Below, piece by piece: positions 38,075 to 46,792 of a stretch of 64,000 nucleotides of DNA. The stretch covers positions 1 through 64,000 of the forward strand of contig CAJQUW010014405.1 of the NCBI GenBank assembly GCA_907163375.1, in the 5' to 3' direction. How positions within the stretch are numbered: position 1 is the first letter of the stretch; each line of letters starts with the position of its first letter. Both the position numbers and the translations under genes were made by a program. The notes beneath the pieces were generated by a model, which made no database searches, was not told where the DNA came from, and was given only the letters and a program-made list of their open reading frames with translations. The stretch is from Prostheceraeus crozeri (lineage: Eukaryota; Platyhelminthes; Polycladida; Euryleptidae).

Positions 38075-38809
38075 ATGACTCAGAAAATGTATACAATCAG
38101 AGAGGAAGGTGACGCTTTTGAGCAAGATCTCTTGAAGCTTCGTCCGACACGAAAGGTGCAAGGGATTGGAAATACGTTCTACTTTCAAACCTTGAATTAT
38201 GGTGATGATGGCTTTTATCTTCAAGTTCCATTCTTCCACAGTAATGGTATGTCTACATCAGGGTATAGCAATATGAGACAAATGCGAGTGACTTTTCCAA
38301 AATGGCAACAGGTGATTCTTAAAACTATTGACTCTTTCGCGAAAGAATGTGTTGAGCTGCCTGAAAGTGCTCCCACTCATTGGAGAAAGGCATTAGAGGA
38401 AGGAGTTGGTTATAAGGAATTGCCGGAATTCGATACACTGTTTTTAAAACTATCTGATCATTTTCAAGCATTCGATCTCTTTACAAACGCGATGGAATGT
38501 GAGGATCTCAAACGGGGCCGCTATATGGGCTTAGTTCACGTTACAGGACTTTATATTGGCTCACATGGTTCGACTGGTAAAGTCGCATCTTTACAAATGA
38601 AGGTTCTTCAACTAGTCTATGAACCACTACCAATTGATAAATGTTTAATTAACATTGATAAGACTGCTTCAAGTGATGGGAAGGAAGAGAGCAAAAAGCG
38701 AGGTCGGAAATCTAAAGATGGGAATCCTAAATTGAAGTTGAAGCGCCAAGATGCTGACTTGAAAACTTTCTATAATCCTAATTGTGATGAGGAAACACAA
38801 ATGTTTTAA
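38075..38809 (+). CDS. Polinton protein of unknown function, 244 residues
   Basis: A soluble-looking protein with aromatic-rich beta-type segments (NTFYFQTLNYGDDGFYLQV) and a basic, low-complexity tail (KKRGRKSKDGNPKLKLKR) ending acidic. I do not recognise the domain. Its place directly upstream of the packaging ATPase and the basic tail suggest a nucleic-acid-binding accessory role, which is inference only. The frame is intact. A polyadenylation word AATAAA lies about 57 bp after the stop. Confidence 0.5.
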   Translation: MTQKMYTIREEGDAFEQDLLKLRPTRKVQGIGNTFYFQTLNYGDDGFYLQVPFFHSNGMSTSGYSNMRQMRVTFPKWQQVILKTIDSFAKECVELPESAPTHWRKALEEGVGYKELPEFDTLFLKLSDHFQAFDLFTNAMECEDLKRGRYMGLVHVTGLYIGSHGSTGKVASLQMKVLQLVYEPLPIDKCLINIDKTASSDGKEESKKRGRKSKDGNPKLKLKRQDADLKTFYNPNCDEETQMF

Positions 38810-38950
38810 TTTGTAAATGTTTTAATTTGTAAATGTAACTTGAAAGTTTCTATTCTGAATGTAAATAAACTTGATCTGGAACATGTGTCTGTTTTGTTGT
38901 TCTAAGCAAAATTAGCGGGATGATGAGTTTAATGTTAATGGAATTATAAG

Positions 38951-39586
38951 ATGACAGATTTTCGTCTATTCACTGATCGCACAATGTGTGTCGCTGGACC
39001 AAGTCAGTCCGGTAAAACTACATTTGTAACTGAATTGCTACAATATAGAAATGAAATGTTTAACAAGGAAATTAAGAGAGTCAAATGGTATTATGGAATA
39101 TTTCAACCACAACTACATTCTGCACTTCGCCAGAAAGGTTATGAGGTGAAGCAAGGGTTGCCATCAACTGAGGATATCAAAGCAGGTGACTTACTAGTAT
39201 TAGATGATCTATTACGAGAAAGCAAATCTTCAAAGGATGTAACTGAAATGTTCATTCAAACTGCACATCATAGGGAAGCTTTTATTATCTACATCACCCA
39301 AAACATCTTCGATGGAGGGAAAGAGCAAAGAACTAGAAGTTTGAATACACATTATTTGGCAATATTTAAAAATCCAAGAGATAGCAGTCAGATACATCAT
39401 CTCAGTAGACAGATATTACCTCAACAACCTAAAGTACTTTCAAAAATATATGAAGATGTAACAAAGAAACCACATGGTTATCTATTTATTGATCTAACCC
39501 AGGAATGTCCGGAACGACTTCGATTTCGAACAAATATCATACCTAATTCCGCTGAACCAATGACAGTTTTCTCGGTTCACAGTTAG
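38951..39586 (+). CDS. Polinton DNA-packaging ATPase (A32/FtsK-HerA type)
   Basis: 211 residues. Walker A GPSQSGKT lies at residues 16-23 and Walker B LLVLDD at 81-86. A sensor-like YITQNIFDGG follows near residue 115. This is the short ATPase shared by Polintons, virophages and large DNA viruses, where it pumps DNA into capsids. Length is typical. It lies between two unknown genes and upstream of the integrase, a common Polinton order. Confidence 0.85.
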   Translation: MTDFRLFTDRTMCVAGPSQSGKTTFVTELLQYRNEMFNKEIKRVKWYYGIFQPQLHSALRQKGYEVKQGLPSTEDIKAGDLLVLDDLLRESKSSKDVTEMFIQTAHHREAFIIYITQNIFDGGKEQRTRSLNTHYLAIFKNPRDSSQIHHLSRQILPQQPKVLSKIYEDVTKKPHGYLFIDLTQECPERLRFRTNIIPNSAEPMTVFSVHS

Positions 39587-39595
39587 TTTTAAGCA

Positions 39596-40276
39596 ATGTA
39601 CTTTGTTGCCTTATTATTTTCAAACATGTCGTATTCAAAGATGGTAGTCATTCCTCAAGAGGAGTATGTACAATTGACTACATTACAAAGTGCACAGGAA
39701 GTCAAAAATATAGATCAACCTATTACGAATCAACTTAAGGAACTAACACAAAAGGATATGGAAATTCAGAAGATTAAGGATCCCTATCGACGAATGCAGT
39801 TAGCAGCTGAAAACATTGACGAGAGGCGACAGATTCGTGACAAGTTGCGACGATTTATAACCTTGTCAACACCTCGACCATATCGTGTGCGCGCTGAGCG
39901 ATTATTTGACTTCATTGATCCACATGTGAAGTTCAATGAGAGAGGGGAGATAATAGATGAAACAACTGGTGATGTTATTAGAAATAGTCACATAGATGAC
40001 CTTCTACAATATGCTGTCAGAGATGTAAGGCGAAAACTAGGTGCACCACAAGGGTGGACATATTTTCAGAAAATTTTATCTGATCAAAATGTACCTCACA
40101 ATATTATTGGAGGACCGACTGTGAATGAATTGGATAAGGGTCACTTACAAGATGGATCAAAGAGTAAAACACCCACGATGGCGGTCAAGCGAGAGCTTGC
40201 AGATCCCGATGATCTGCAACCAAAAAGAGCTACTAGGCGCTCAATGCGTGTTGCGAAGGAGTATAGTAAATATTAA
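39596..40276 (+). CDS. Polinton conserved protein of unknown function, 226 residues
   Basis: Charged, helical protein with a coiled-coil-prone N-terminal half (VQLTTLQSAQEVKN to KIKDPYRRMQLAAENIDERR) and a DLLQYAVRDVRRK segment followed by GWTYFQKIL. The tail is basic. Genes of this kind commonly sit beside the ATPase and integrase in Polintons, but the function is unknown. The start could also be the ATG at 39626. Confidence 0.55.
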   Translation: MYFVALLFSNMSYSKMVVIPQEEYVQLTTLQSAQEVKNIDQPITNQLKELTQKDMEIQKIKDPYRRMQLAAENIDERRQIRDKLRRFITLSTPRPYRVRAERLFDFIDPHVKFNERGEIIDETTGDVIRNSHIDDLLQYAVRDVRRKLGAPQGWTYFQKILSDQNVPHNIIGGPTVNELDKGHLQDGSKSKTPTMAVKRELADPDDLQPKRATRRSMRVAKEYSKY

Positions 40277-40443
40277 GCAAATATGAATTAAGCCTTGCCT
40301 CTCTCATATTATGTCGTTACAAAAATTTTGCTGTTGTTTGAAATCTGCGCTCGAAGGCAAAGGAGAAGAGGGCATAGAGGTTGATATCAATTGTGTTAGC
40401 AGTTGCTGTGCGAGTAATACGCGTGCAAATCAGAACAAAGACG

Positions 40444-41532
40444 ATGAGTACAGCAGTGAAACTCAGAAAGATTTATTACGACTTAAATCATCCCGCAAGT
40501 TTCAGTCGTCCGGAGGTTCTAGCTCGTGCAGCAGGTGTGGGAATAGAGAAAGTCAAGAAGTGGTTGAGGAGTCAACCGACTTACACTCTTCACAAAAATG
40601 CGAGAAAGCGGTTTCCAACAAGAAAATATGTTGTTAACAATATAGATAGTCAATGGCAAGCGGACTTGGCTGACATACAACAGATATCACAGTACAATGA
40701 TGGCTATAAATACATCTTAACCGTAATAGATATTTTATCTCGCTATGCTTGGGCACGTGCGCTGAAATCTAAACGAGGACCAGAAGTTGAAGCGGCTTTT
40801 CAGAGCATTTTCGATGAGGGGCGTGTTCCGCAAAGAATACAGACCGATCAAGGGAAGGAATTCGAAAACTCTCATGTTCGAAGTCTCCTTAAAAGTCATA
40901 ATGTGGAATTGTTTAGTGTCAAAAGTGCTTATAAAGCTGCCATGGTTGAGAGGTTCAATCGCACACTGAAGACAAAAATATGGCGCTATTTCACTGCAAA
41001 AAATACACATGTTTGGGTAGGTGAGCTGCAGAAATTTGTTAAGAATTACAATGAAAGCTACCATCGAATCATTAAGATGAAACCAGTTGATGTTACCCCA
41101 GATAATGCGATGGATGTATGGCTTCGATTGTATGATAAGAAAGCGAAAAACATTTCCAATGAAAAGAAAATTAATGTTGGTGATAGAGTTCGGATTTCAA
41201 AGGTTAAGTCTACATTTGAGAAGGGGTATCTACCTAATTGGACTGAAGAAGAGTTTTTTGTGGATGAAGTAAATACAAAATTTAGACCCACCATGTATAA
41301 ATTAATAGATTACCATGGCAATCCAATTGAAGGAAAATTTTACTCTTATGAATTGCAAGTAGTAGACAGAAGTGAAGAGGTGTATATGATTGATAAAATA
41401 ATTAGGAGGAAAGGTCATGGCAATCAAAGGAAATATCTAGTTAAATGGAAAGGATATCCTGATTCATTCAATAGCTGGATAACGCACCAGGATCTACAAA
41501 ATGTGGAGATGGGAGACACTCGTAACTTTTAA
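40444..41532 (+). CDS. Polinton retroviral-type integrase with chromodomain
   Basis: About 362 residues from the ATG at 40444. The DDE core shows D74 or D77 in QWQADLADIQ, D135 in IQTDQGKEF and E169 in AAMVERFNRTLK. The C terminus carries a chromodomain (KIIRRKGHGNQRKYLVKWKGYPD and SWITHQDL, about residues 300-350), which in related integrases directs insertion to particular chromatin. It would cut host DNA with a 6-bp stagger, matching the GTAATA duplication. The frame is open throughout. Confidence 0.9.
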   Translation: MSTAVKLRKIYYDLNHPASFSRPEVLARAAGVGIEKVKKWLRSQPTYTLHKNARKRFPTRKYVVNNIDSQWQADLADIQQISQYNDGYKYILTVIDILSRYAWARALKSKRGPEVEAAFQSIFDEGRVPQRIQTDQGKEFENSHVRSLLKSHNVELFSVKSAYKAAMVERFNRTLKTKIWRYFTAKNTHVWVGELQKFVKNYNESYHRIIKMKPVDVTPDNAMDVWLRLYDKKAKNISNEKKINVGDRVRISKVKSTFEKGYLPNWTEEEFFVDEVNTKFRPTMYKLIDYHGNPIEGKFYSYELQVVDRSEEVYMIDKIIRRKGHGNQRKYLVKWKGYPDSFNSWITHQDLQNVEMGDTRNF

Positions 41533-41572
41533 GCTAATATAGCATGTGACTTCTTCCATATATGACTTTAAC

Positions 41573-42505
41573 ATGTCTACTAACTTCAATATCATTCTTC
41601 CAAGCAATAGCAACCCCAAGATATTCCCAAGTAACAAACCATCTCTATACTCTGTTGAATTCGCTAATCCAATTACTCTGCATGGACCCCATGAAGTTGC
41701 TCTAACTGAAATTACTTATTACAACGATATCAGTTTGCTAAAGAACAACTATTTTGAATTACATAAAGAAGTGCGAGAGAAGGATGATTGCTTTCGCATA
41801 TTTCAAAATAGTCTACATGGTACATGGGCTTTTCATCATCTAACTTTACATCCTTTTTCAACATCTTTACCATCTGTTCAAAACATGATTAAAATTCAAA
41901 AGGCATTTGCAACGTCAACTTTTGATTCTAAGGTTCCCACAATGAGCTTGCAAGATACAGAAAAGGAAATCGGTAGAATGTTTGAACGAATAAATGATCT
42001 CTTCAAGCTGACTTTGAATAAATTCTACAAACCAGCCATAAAGGGGTCAACAAAATTGATGAAGGAAGGGAAGCATGTTCTTCTTGTATTAGGTAAGGAT
42101 TTGAGTCATACTTTTGGGTATTCCAGAGCAACTTTCTCATCAAGGTATTGGTACAATGGACGTGGGTGGAATTCGGAGAGGAAAGTCACTGATTTTAAAT
42201 GTAGAATTGTGCCATTGTATGCATTACAAAAAAGGAGCATCCGAGTAAAAAATAAATTTGAGGTCATTAGAAGTGTTGAAGACTTTGCAAGAAAGTTTCA
42301 AGGATCAGTGCCAGAAACGTTAATGACTTGTGAATATAAGAAAGAGAAAGTAACTTTATTTACTGTTGAAACGGAGGCAGAATTTATTGTTTTTACTAAA
42401 AAGACACCATTGGAAAAGTCTGAGTCCGCTGTTATTGAATTTGGATCTGAAATGATTGGGATGTTTAAGGGCCTTGAAAGCGCACCTTGGTTGACAATTA
42501 AATGA
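41573..42505 (+). CDS. Polinton minor-capsid-like protein, first frame
   Basis: About 310 residues. The N-terminal motif FNIILPSNSNPKIFPSNKPS and the following HEVALTEITYY match the pattern seen at the start of Polinton penton-type minor capsid proteins. Later residues are beta-rich. It lies just upstream of the major capsid cluster. Its relation to the neighbouring frame 42522-43148 is left open. Confidence 0.55.
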   Translation: MSTNFNIILPSNSNPKIFPSNKPSLYSVEFANPITLHGPHEVALTEITYYNDISLLKNNYFELHKEVREKDDCFRIFQNSLHGTWAFHHLTLHPFSTSLPSVQNMIKIQKAFATSTFDSKVPTMSLQDTEKEIGRMFERINDLFKLTLNKFYKPAIKGSTKLMKEGKHVLLVLGKDLSHTFGYSRATFSSRYWYNGRGWNSERKVTDFKCRIVPLYALQKRSIRVKNKFEVIRSVEDFARKFQGSVPETLMTCEYKKEKVTLFTVETEAEFIVFTKKTPLEKSESAVIEFGSEMIGMFKGLESAPWLTIK

Positions 42506-42521
42506 TACATTCAAGGTTCAA

Positions 42522-43148
42522 TTGTCCTCTTCTAAACTCAAAGCATCAACAAATGCTTCATGGGATATCCACGTATACAGCGAAGACATATCGGGTGATG
42601 AATTGTCTACTTCCAGTGAACTTGTAAAAAGAGTTAATTTGAACATTGAAAGCTTGAAAACGCCATCTGAATTGTGTACAAAGTTAAATGAGTTTGGTGT
42701 AGATTACCTTGATGCAGATGAATATCACTTTTCTTATGACCCACATAAGAAACGCATGATTCTAAAGGTAGGGAAGAACTCTCTTATCAAGCTGGATAGC
42801 GTGTTAACGACCACATTGGGATTCTCAAAATCAACTATTTATGAAGGTACATCAATAGGCGATACAGCCCCATCACTAGAGCGTGATATAAGTAACTTAT
42901 ACGTCTATTGTAACATCATTGAATATACAAGGGTTGGCGACATTGAGGCCCCACTTCTGCGCACATTTCCTCTCTCATCCGTAAGGAAGCAACTAATCAA
43001 TCGAGAATTTTTTAACACAATGTATCTACCAATCAGCCGAAATTTCATCAATAGAATTGACATATCAATTCATGATGATGCAGGAGAAGTAGTACCGTTC
43101 TGTGGTGGTGTTACTGTTTTGACCCTACATATTAGGTCACGAGAATAA
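42522..43148 (+). CDS. Polinton minor-capsid-like protein, second frame
   Basis: 208 codons with FHFSYDPHKKRMILKVG, a LTTTLGFSKST block, YVYCNIIEYTRVGD and a C-terminal block GEVVPFCGGVTVLTLHIR. This series resembles the C-terminal part of Polinton penton-type minor capsid proteins. The family forms pentameric vertices of the predicted capsid. Assigned by motif pattern only. Confidence 0.5.
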   Translation: MSSSKLKASTNASWDIHVYSEDISGDELSTSSELVKRVNLNIESLKTPSELCTKLNEFGVDYLDADEYHFSYDPHKKRMILKVGKNSLIKLDSVLTTTLGFSKSTIYEGTSIGDTAPSLERDISNLYVYCNIIEYTRVGDIEAPLLRTFPLSSVRKQLINREFFNTMYLPISRNFINRIDISIHDDAGEVVPFCGGVTVLTLHIRSRE

Positions 43149-43191
43149 GGCTTTACGCTATTGTGACTTCCATAGTTATTCAATAGTCATA

Positions 43192-43674
43192 ATGACAGGC
43201 ATTTACAGTAGACCATCATATCAGAGCGGTTATCCCGTGTTTGTTGGAGGTAGACGACAAGTTGGAGGAGGCATATTTGGTGCACTAAGACGTATGGTTC
43301 TTCCAACACTCAAAAAGTATGGCGTACCAATCATGAAGCGTGTTGGAAGCAGGGCTTTAGATTTTGGTGCAAATGTTGCAGCTGATGCGCTTCAAGGTGA
43401 GGATATCGGTGAATCTATGAAAATGCGCGCGCAGCAATCTGCCATAGACGCATTAGATGATTTAACAAAGACGAGACGTACAGTTCGGAAGAAGCGTAGG
43501 AAGTCAAGACAAGTTGGATCAGGCCGAGTTACTAAGCAAAGACGCAGGAAAAGTAAAAAGCCGACTAGAGCAGCACGTTCTAAATCTAGACGTCGAGTGA
43601 AAACAAGAAAGCGCAAACGAAATTCCACAGCTACTAGAAACAAGTCAAAACGAAGGAAGACAACATATTTGTAG
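43192..43674 (+). CDS. Polinton basic core-like protein
   Basis: 160 residues. The N-terminal half has GGGIFGALRRMVLPTLKKYG, an amphipathic segment, and a linker VAADALQGEDIGESMK. The C-terminal 70 residues are mostly Arg and Lys. This fits DNA-condensing core or membrane-active minor proteins of adenovirus-like capsids (comparable to pVI/pVII/pX in character). It lies directly before the major capsid gene, 10 bp away, in the usual Polinton capsid cluster. Confidence 0.65.
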   Translation: MTGIYSRPSYQSGYPVFVGGRRQVGGGIFGALRRMVLPTLKKYGVPIMKRVGSRALDFGANVAADALQGEDIGESMKMRAQQSAIDALDDLTKTRRTVRKKRRKSRQVGSGRVTKQRRRKSKKPTRAARSKSRRRVKTRKRKRNSTATRNKSKRRKTTYL

Positions 43675-43684
43675 AGCTAATACG

Positions 43685-44968
43685 ATGCAGAGTATCAATT
43701 CGGCTTTGTGTTTCTTCGATTCTCCCCCTCATCAGACAGACATCATCTCCTCAACAATTGTAGACATAGTCCCCACAACAAATATCGATGGTAACCAGCA
43801 GCCTATTCAGTTTGATATACCTGCCAATCCTCAAGATTATATTGACTGTCAATCCATTGATTTAGAGTTGTGTATACAAATTAAGAAGACTGATGGTACA
43901 AATATCGATTCATCCAAGGATAAAGTGGGGTTAGCAAATCTTCCTATTGCCAGTCTGTTCTCAGATGTGTATCTAATATTGAATGACAAACAGATTGAAG
44001 GAGGGGATCGAGCATATCCATATGGAGCATATATACATACAATGACTCAATTTCAAAAGCAAGCTAAACAGTCACACTTGCAAGTTTCTGGGTGGTATGA
44101 TGATCAGCAAGGGAAATTTGATGATGTCTCAAATACAGGGTTGAAAAGACGAATGGATTTAACAGCGGATTCAAAGGAATTATACTTGAAAGGACCCGTC
44201 TATCTTGATTTCCTTCGTCAATCTAGATATCTGCTATCACAGGTTAAAATGCAAATAAAATTTATTCGTGCAAATCCTGAGTTCGCGTTAATGGCTTTTG
44301 GAGCTACAAACTATCAAGTCAACATAAGTAATGCCGTGCTCAATGTAAGGCGAGTAACAATGAACCCGTCAGTCATCAACGAGCATGCGACAGGATTGAG
44401 GAAAAACAATGCAATATATCCAGTTAATCACAGTGTGTTGACAAACTTCACAATTGGTGCGGGATCATCCTCACATGCCTACCCAAATCTTTTTCCCACT
44501 GCAATGCCAAAGGCGGTGTATATCACATTTGTGGAAAATGAGGCATTCATTGGTGCTTTTGAAAAGAATCCATTCAATTTCCAACACTTTAATGTTAGCA
44601 AACTAGCACTCTATCAGGATGGGAAATTTGTATCTTGCAAAGCATATGAGCCTAATTTCAAAGATGGTAAATTCGCACGTGAATATGGTTCTATTTTCAC
44701 CGCCCTCAACATGTTTAATACAGACGATTCAAATGGAATTACAATGGATATGTACAAGAATGGCTACTTCTTCATTATGTACAACCTCACAGCAGATGCA
44801 GATCTAGGTGGTGAAAGCGGAGGAGTTACAAAGCCTGGAAATCTACGACTGGAGGTATCATTTGAGTCACCTTTGAAGAAAATAATTAGTTGTCTCATTT
44901 ATGCTATCTATGATAGCAAAGTTGAGATAACAAGAATGAGAGACGTGACTGTCACCTATCAGAGATGA
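43685..44968 (+). CDS. Polinton major capsid protein (double jelly-roll type)
   Basis: 427 residues, the usual length for this family. The N terminus reads FFDSPPHQTDIISSTIVDIV and then PIQFDIPANPQDYIDCQSID, a pattern of Polinton major capsid proteins; YLILNDKQIEGGDRAYPYGAY and the C-terminal PLKKIISCLIYAIYDSKVEI also fit. Double jelly-roll proteins build the capsid shell. The stop overlaps the start of the protease gene (ATGA). The frame is open. Confidence 0.8.
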   Translation: MQSINSALCFFDSPPHQTDIISSTIVDIVPTTNIDGNQQPIQFDIPANPQDYIDCQSIDLELCIQIKKTDGTNIDSSKDKVGLANLPIASLFSDVYLILNDKQIEGGDRAYPYGAYIHTMTQFQKQAKQSHLQVSGWYDDQQGKFDDVSNTGLKRRMDLTADSKELYLKGPVYLDFLRQSRYLLSQVKMQIKFIRANPEFALMAFGATNYQVNISNAVLNVRRVTMNPSVINEHATGLRKNNAIYPVNHSVLTNFTIGAGSSSHAYPNLFPTAMPKAVYITFVENEAFIGAFEKNPFNFQHFNVSKLALYQDGKFVSCKAYEPNFKDGKFAREYGSIFTALNMFNTDDSNGITMDMYKNGYFFIMYNLTADADLGGESGGVTKPGNLRLEVSFESPLKKIISCLIYAIYDSKVEITRMRDVTVTYQR

Positions 44969-45429
44969 GTAACTTAAGCAACATAGAAATCTTGAGGAAA
45001 ATGAGGAAAGCTCATCCCTACTCCAAGACAATATTTCTCAATGTCTTTTCTAGAGATAATTTACCTGATTCAATTCCTTTCTATCCTTGTTCGCTTATCA
45101 TCAATACGGATACCAACAATCTTCCCGGAAAACATTGGATTGCTGTATACATCAATCGTTATAAAGTTGCCGAATATTTTGACTCTCTTAATCAACCTCG
45201 TTTACATGATATCGCATTATGGATGAACAGGTTTTCCTGGACTGTTAGGAAAGTGACATCGTTCCCACTTCAAAGTAATACATCTCTAATGTGCGGTGGC
45301 TATGTACTCTATTTTGTCAACGAGAGACCATTGAAAAATAACTGTAAAAGTGCTTTAGAACTATTTTCAAAAAACTGTGATAAAAATGATGTAATTCTTA
45401 CTAAATATGTTGAAACAGTTTTGAAATAA
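44965..45429 (+). CDS. Polinton adenain-like cysteine protease
   Basis: 154 residues. The catalytic set is visible: H57 in GKHWIAVYIN, D73 in EYFDSLNQ, Q103 in PLQSNTS and C110 in LMCGGYVLYF. This is the C5/adenain-type maturation protease known in Polintons. It overlaps the major capsid gene by 4 bp. An AATAAA polyadenylation word overlaps its stop codon, closing the rightward gene cluster. Confidence 0.85.
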   Translation: MSNLSNIEILRKMRKAHPYSKTIFLNVFSRDNLPDSIPFYPCSLIINTDTNNLPGKHWIAVYINRYKVAEYFDSLNQPRLHDIALWMNRFSWTVRKVTSFPLQSNTSLMCGGYVLYFVNERPLKNNCKSALELFSKNCDKNDVILTKYVETVLK

Positions 45430-45577
45430 AGTTTTATGTTGTATCATTAACTTGCTCTCTTTTTTCCAAGACAAGGGTTTATAAGGAAAACAAAAACATG
45501 CTCATATTTCATTATCTATTCACATATATACAAAAAACATGTTCACATTTCATTATCTATCCACATATATACAAAAT

Positions 45578-46147
45578 CTACAATTTGGTTTTCATGAAAC
45601 ATTTTTTCAAATCACATATGATGGGAGGCACATCACTTATGTCTTTAATGCCGGTTATCACAATCTTTCCATTATGGAACACATGAACATGATATGGATG
45701 CCAGTTAGTCAATTGAGCTGCTGGAAATAACTCCACTTCATAAGTTAGATTATGTGATGATGTAACTTTACGGAAATCATTGTGATAGTGTAATTCACAT
45801 AACACGGTCATTGTCTTCACTTTCCAATCAGATAATGAATCACCAAGTAAATGTTCCAAAGTTAAGTGTAGATATGAGAGATCACCCTCCATGACCCTTC
45901 CAATACATTGGATTGTTCCATTTGGAAAGAATAGGATAGTGAGAGATCTATCCTTCCTCTGAATCCTCCATGTTAACATTGAGGGTCTTCCAAGATGTAA
46001 GCTCGTTGTCGGCTTCAATTTGCGTTTTATCAGTAACCATTGTTTTCGGTTGGGTATATTCCTCTCGATCTCTTGTAGATTGAGTTTTGACTTTGCTTTT
46101 GTAGTTAACATCCGATTTACAACTTCCAACCGTTTGATGTCCTCCAT
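45578..46147 (-). CDS. Polinton TBP-like (TATA-binding-protein fold) protein
   Basis: 189 residues. About residues 52-118 and 119-185 look like two related halves. The first holds LTILFFPNGTIQCIGRVMEG; the second holds TYEVELFPAAQLTNW and VHVFHNGKIVITGIKD. These parallel the TBP signatures LIF.SGK.V.TGAKS (repeat 1) and YEPELFPGL...LIF.SGK.V.TGAK (repeat 2). TBP bends TATA boxes to start transcription. The reading frame overlaps the 3' part of the upstream minus-strand ORF. The TBP call rests on motif pattern by eye; DNA-contacting Phe pairs are only partly visible. Confidence 0.55.
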   Translation of the reverse strand: MEDIKRLEVVNRMLTTKAKSKLNLQEIERNIPNRKQWLLIKRKLKPTTSLHLGRPSMLTWRIQRKDRSLTILFFPNGTIQCIGRVMEGDLSYLHLTLEHLLGDSLSDWKVKTMTVLCELHYHNDFRKVTSSHNLTYEVELFPAAQLTNWHPYHVHVFHNGKIVITGIKDISDVPPIICDLKKCFMKTKL

Positions 46148-46508
46148 CTTTAATGAATGACGTTATCTGTGGTAGTATCTCCCTTGTAAAGGTTTCCCAT
46201 GTGAAGTCACTGAAACGAAAAAATCGATATTCAACATCTTCACGTTTTGGTGAACAGACGTATAGTTTGACTGATGAATCACACTTTATCCATACCTTGT
46301 CATCGAGAGGAATCTTGATCCGAGTCTTATGGTTGTCAATGAGATCCGCAAAGTCTTTCAGTGAAGGCAATGAGTCAATACTAATGCAAACGCCACGATG
46401 TTTTCGATCACTATTTGCTATTGAATGACGAAATGCTATTCTTTTAGAATTTGTTATGTGAACGTTTTGAACGTCACTAAGTTTCCATGTTCTAATGTAA
46501 TGAGGCAT
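45948..46508 (-). CDS. Polinton protein of unknown function upstream of the TBP-like frame
   Basis: About 186 residues from the ATG at 46508. Includes VCISIDSLPSLKDFADLIDN, IPLDDKVWIKCDSSVKLYV and YRFFRFSDFTWETFTREIL; the C-terminal 60 residues are Ser/Thr/Lys-rich and low in order. No domain was recognised. It overlaps the TBP-like frame by 200 bp in a different frame; how the two relate is not resolved. The three stem-loops at 46571-46740 lie directly upstream. Confidence 0.45.
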   Translation of the reverse strand: MPHYIRTWKLSDVQNVHITNSKRIAFRHSIANSDRKHRGVCISIDSLPSLKDFADLIDNHKTRIKIPLDDKVWIKCDSSVKLYVCSPKREDVEYRFFRFSDFTWETFTREILPQITSFIKDGGHQTVGSCKSDVNYKSKVKTQSTRDREEYTQPKTMVTDKTQIEADNELTSWKTLNVNMEDSEEG

Positions 46509-46570
46509 GTTCCGAAAGCTATGTCTCAAATTTAAGTTTAATGTTTGCCTAAAGTTTGTTATTTTATTAG

Positions 46571-46740
46571 CTCAACATATCGGAATGATGTTGAGTACAA
46601 ATTCTTCACATATTCATTCACATTAGGACTACCTATTTATTAGTAATCATTTCTACATATCGGAAAGATGTAGAAATTTCAATTTTAGTAAGACTACTTA
46701 TGTATTAGTAAGTGTTGCTACATGTCGGAAGATGCAGCAA
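46571..46740 (-). other. three tandem covarying stem-loops
   Basis: Stem-loops at 46571-46595 (8-bp stem), 46650-46676 (9 bp) and 46715-46740 (9 bp, one G-U pair if read on the minus strand) share the loop word ATCGGAA(A/T)G, read on the plus strand, or a shorter form of it. The stem bases differ between copies but pairing is kept: CTCAACAT/ATGTTGAG, TTTCTACAT/ATGTAGAAA and TTGCTACAT/ATGCAGCAA. They lie between the polymerase stop (46793) and the next minus-strand ORF. They are probably RNA elements of the minus-strand transcript. Confidence 0.65.
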
Positions 46741-46792
46741 TCGCAAGATCTATTACAAGTGGAATATTATATTGTTTTTATTTAGACTTATT

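Noticed and set aside
40311-40637. 108-codon Cys-rich frame in the Polinton
   Set aside because: Most of it overlaps the integrase coding region in another frame; its Cys residues come from the overlap, and no motif supports it.
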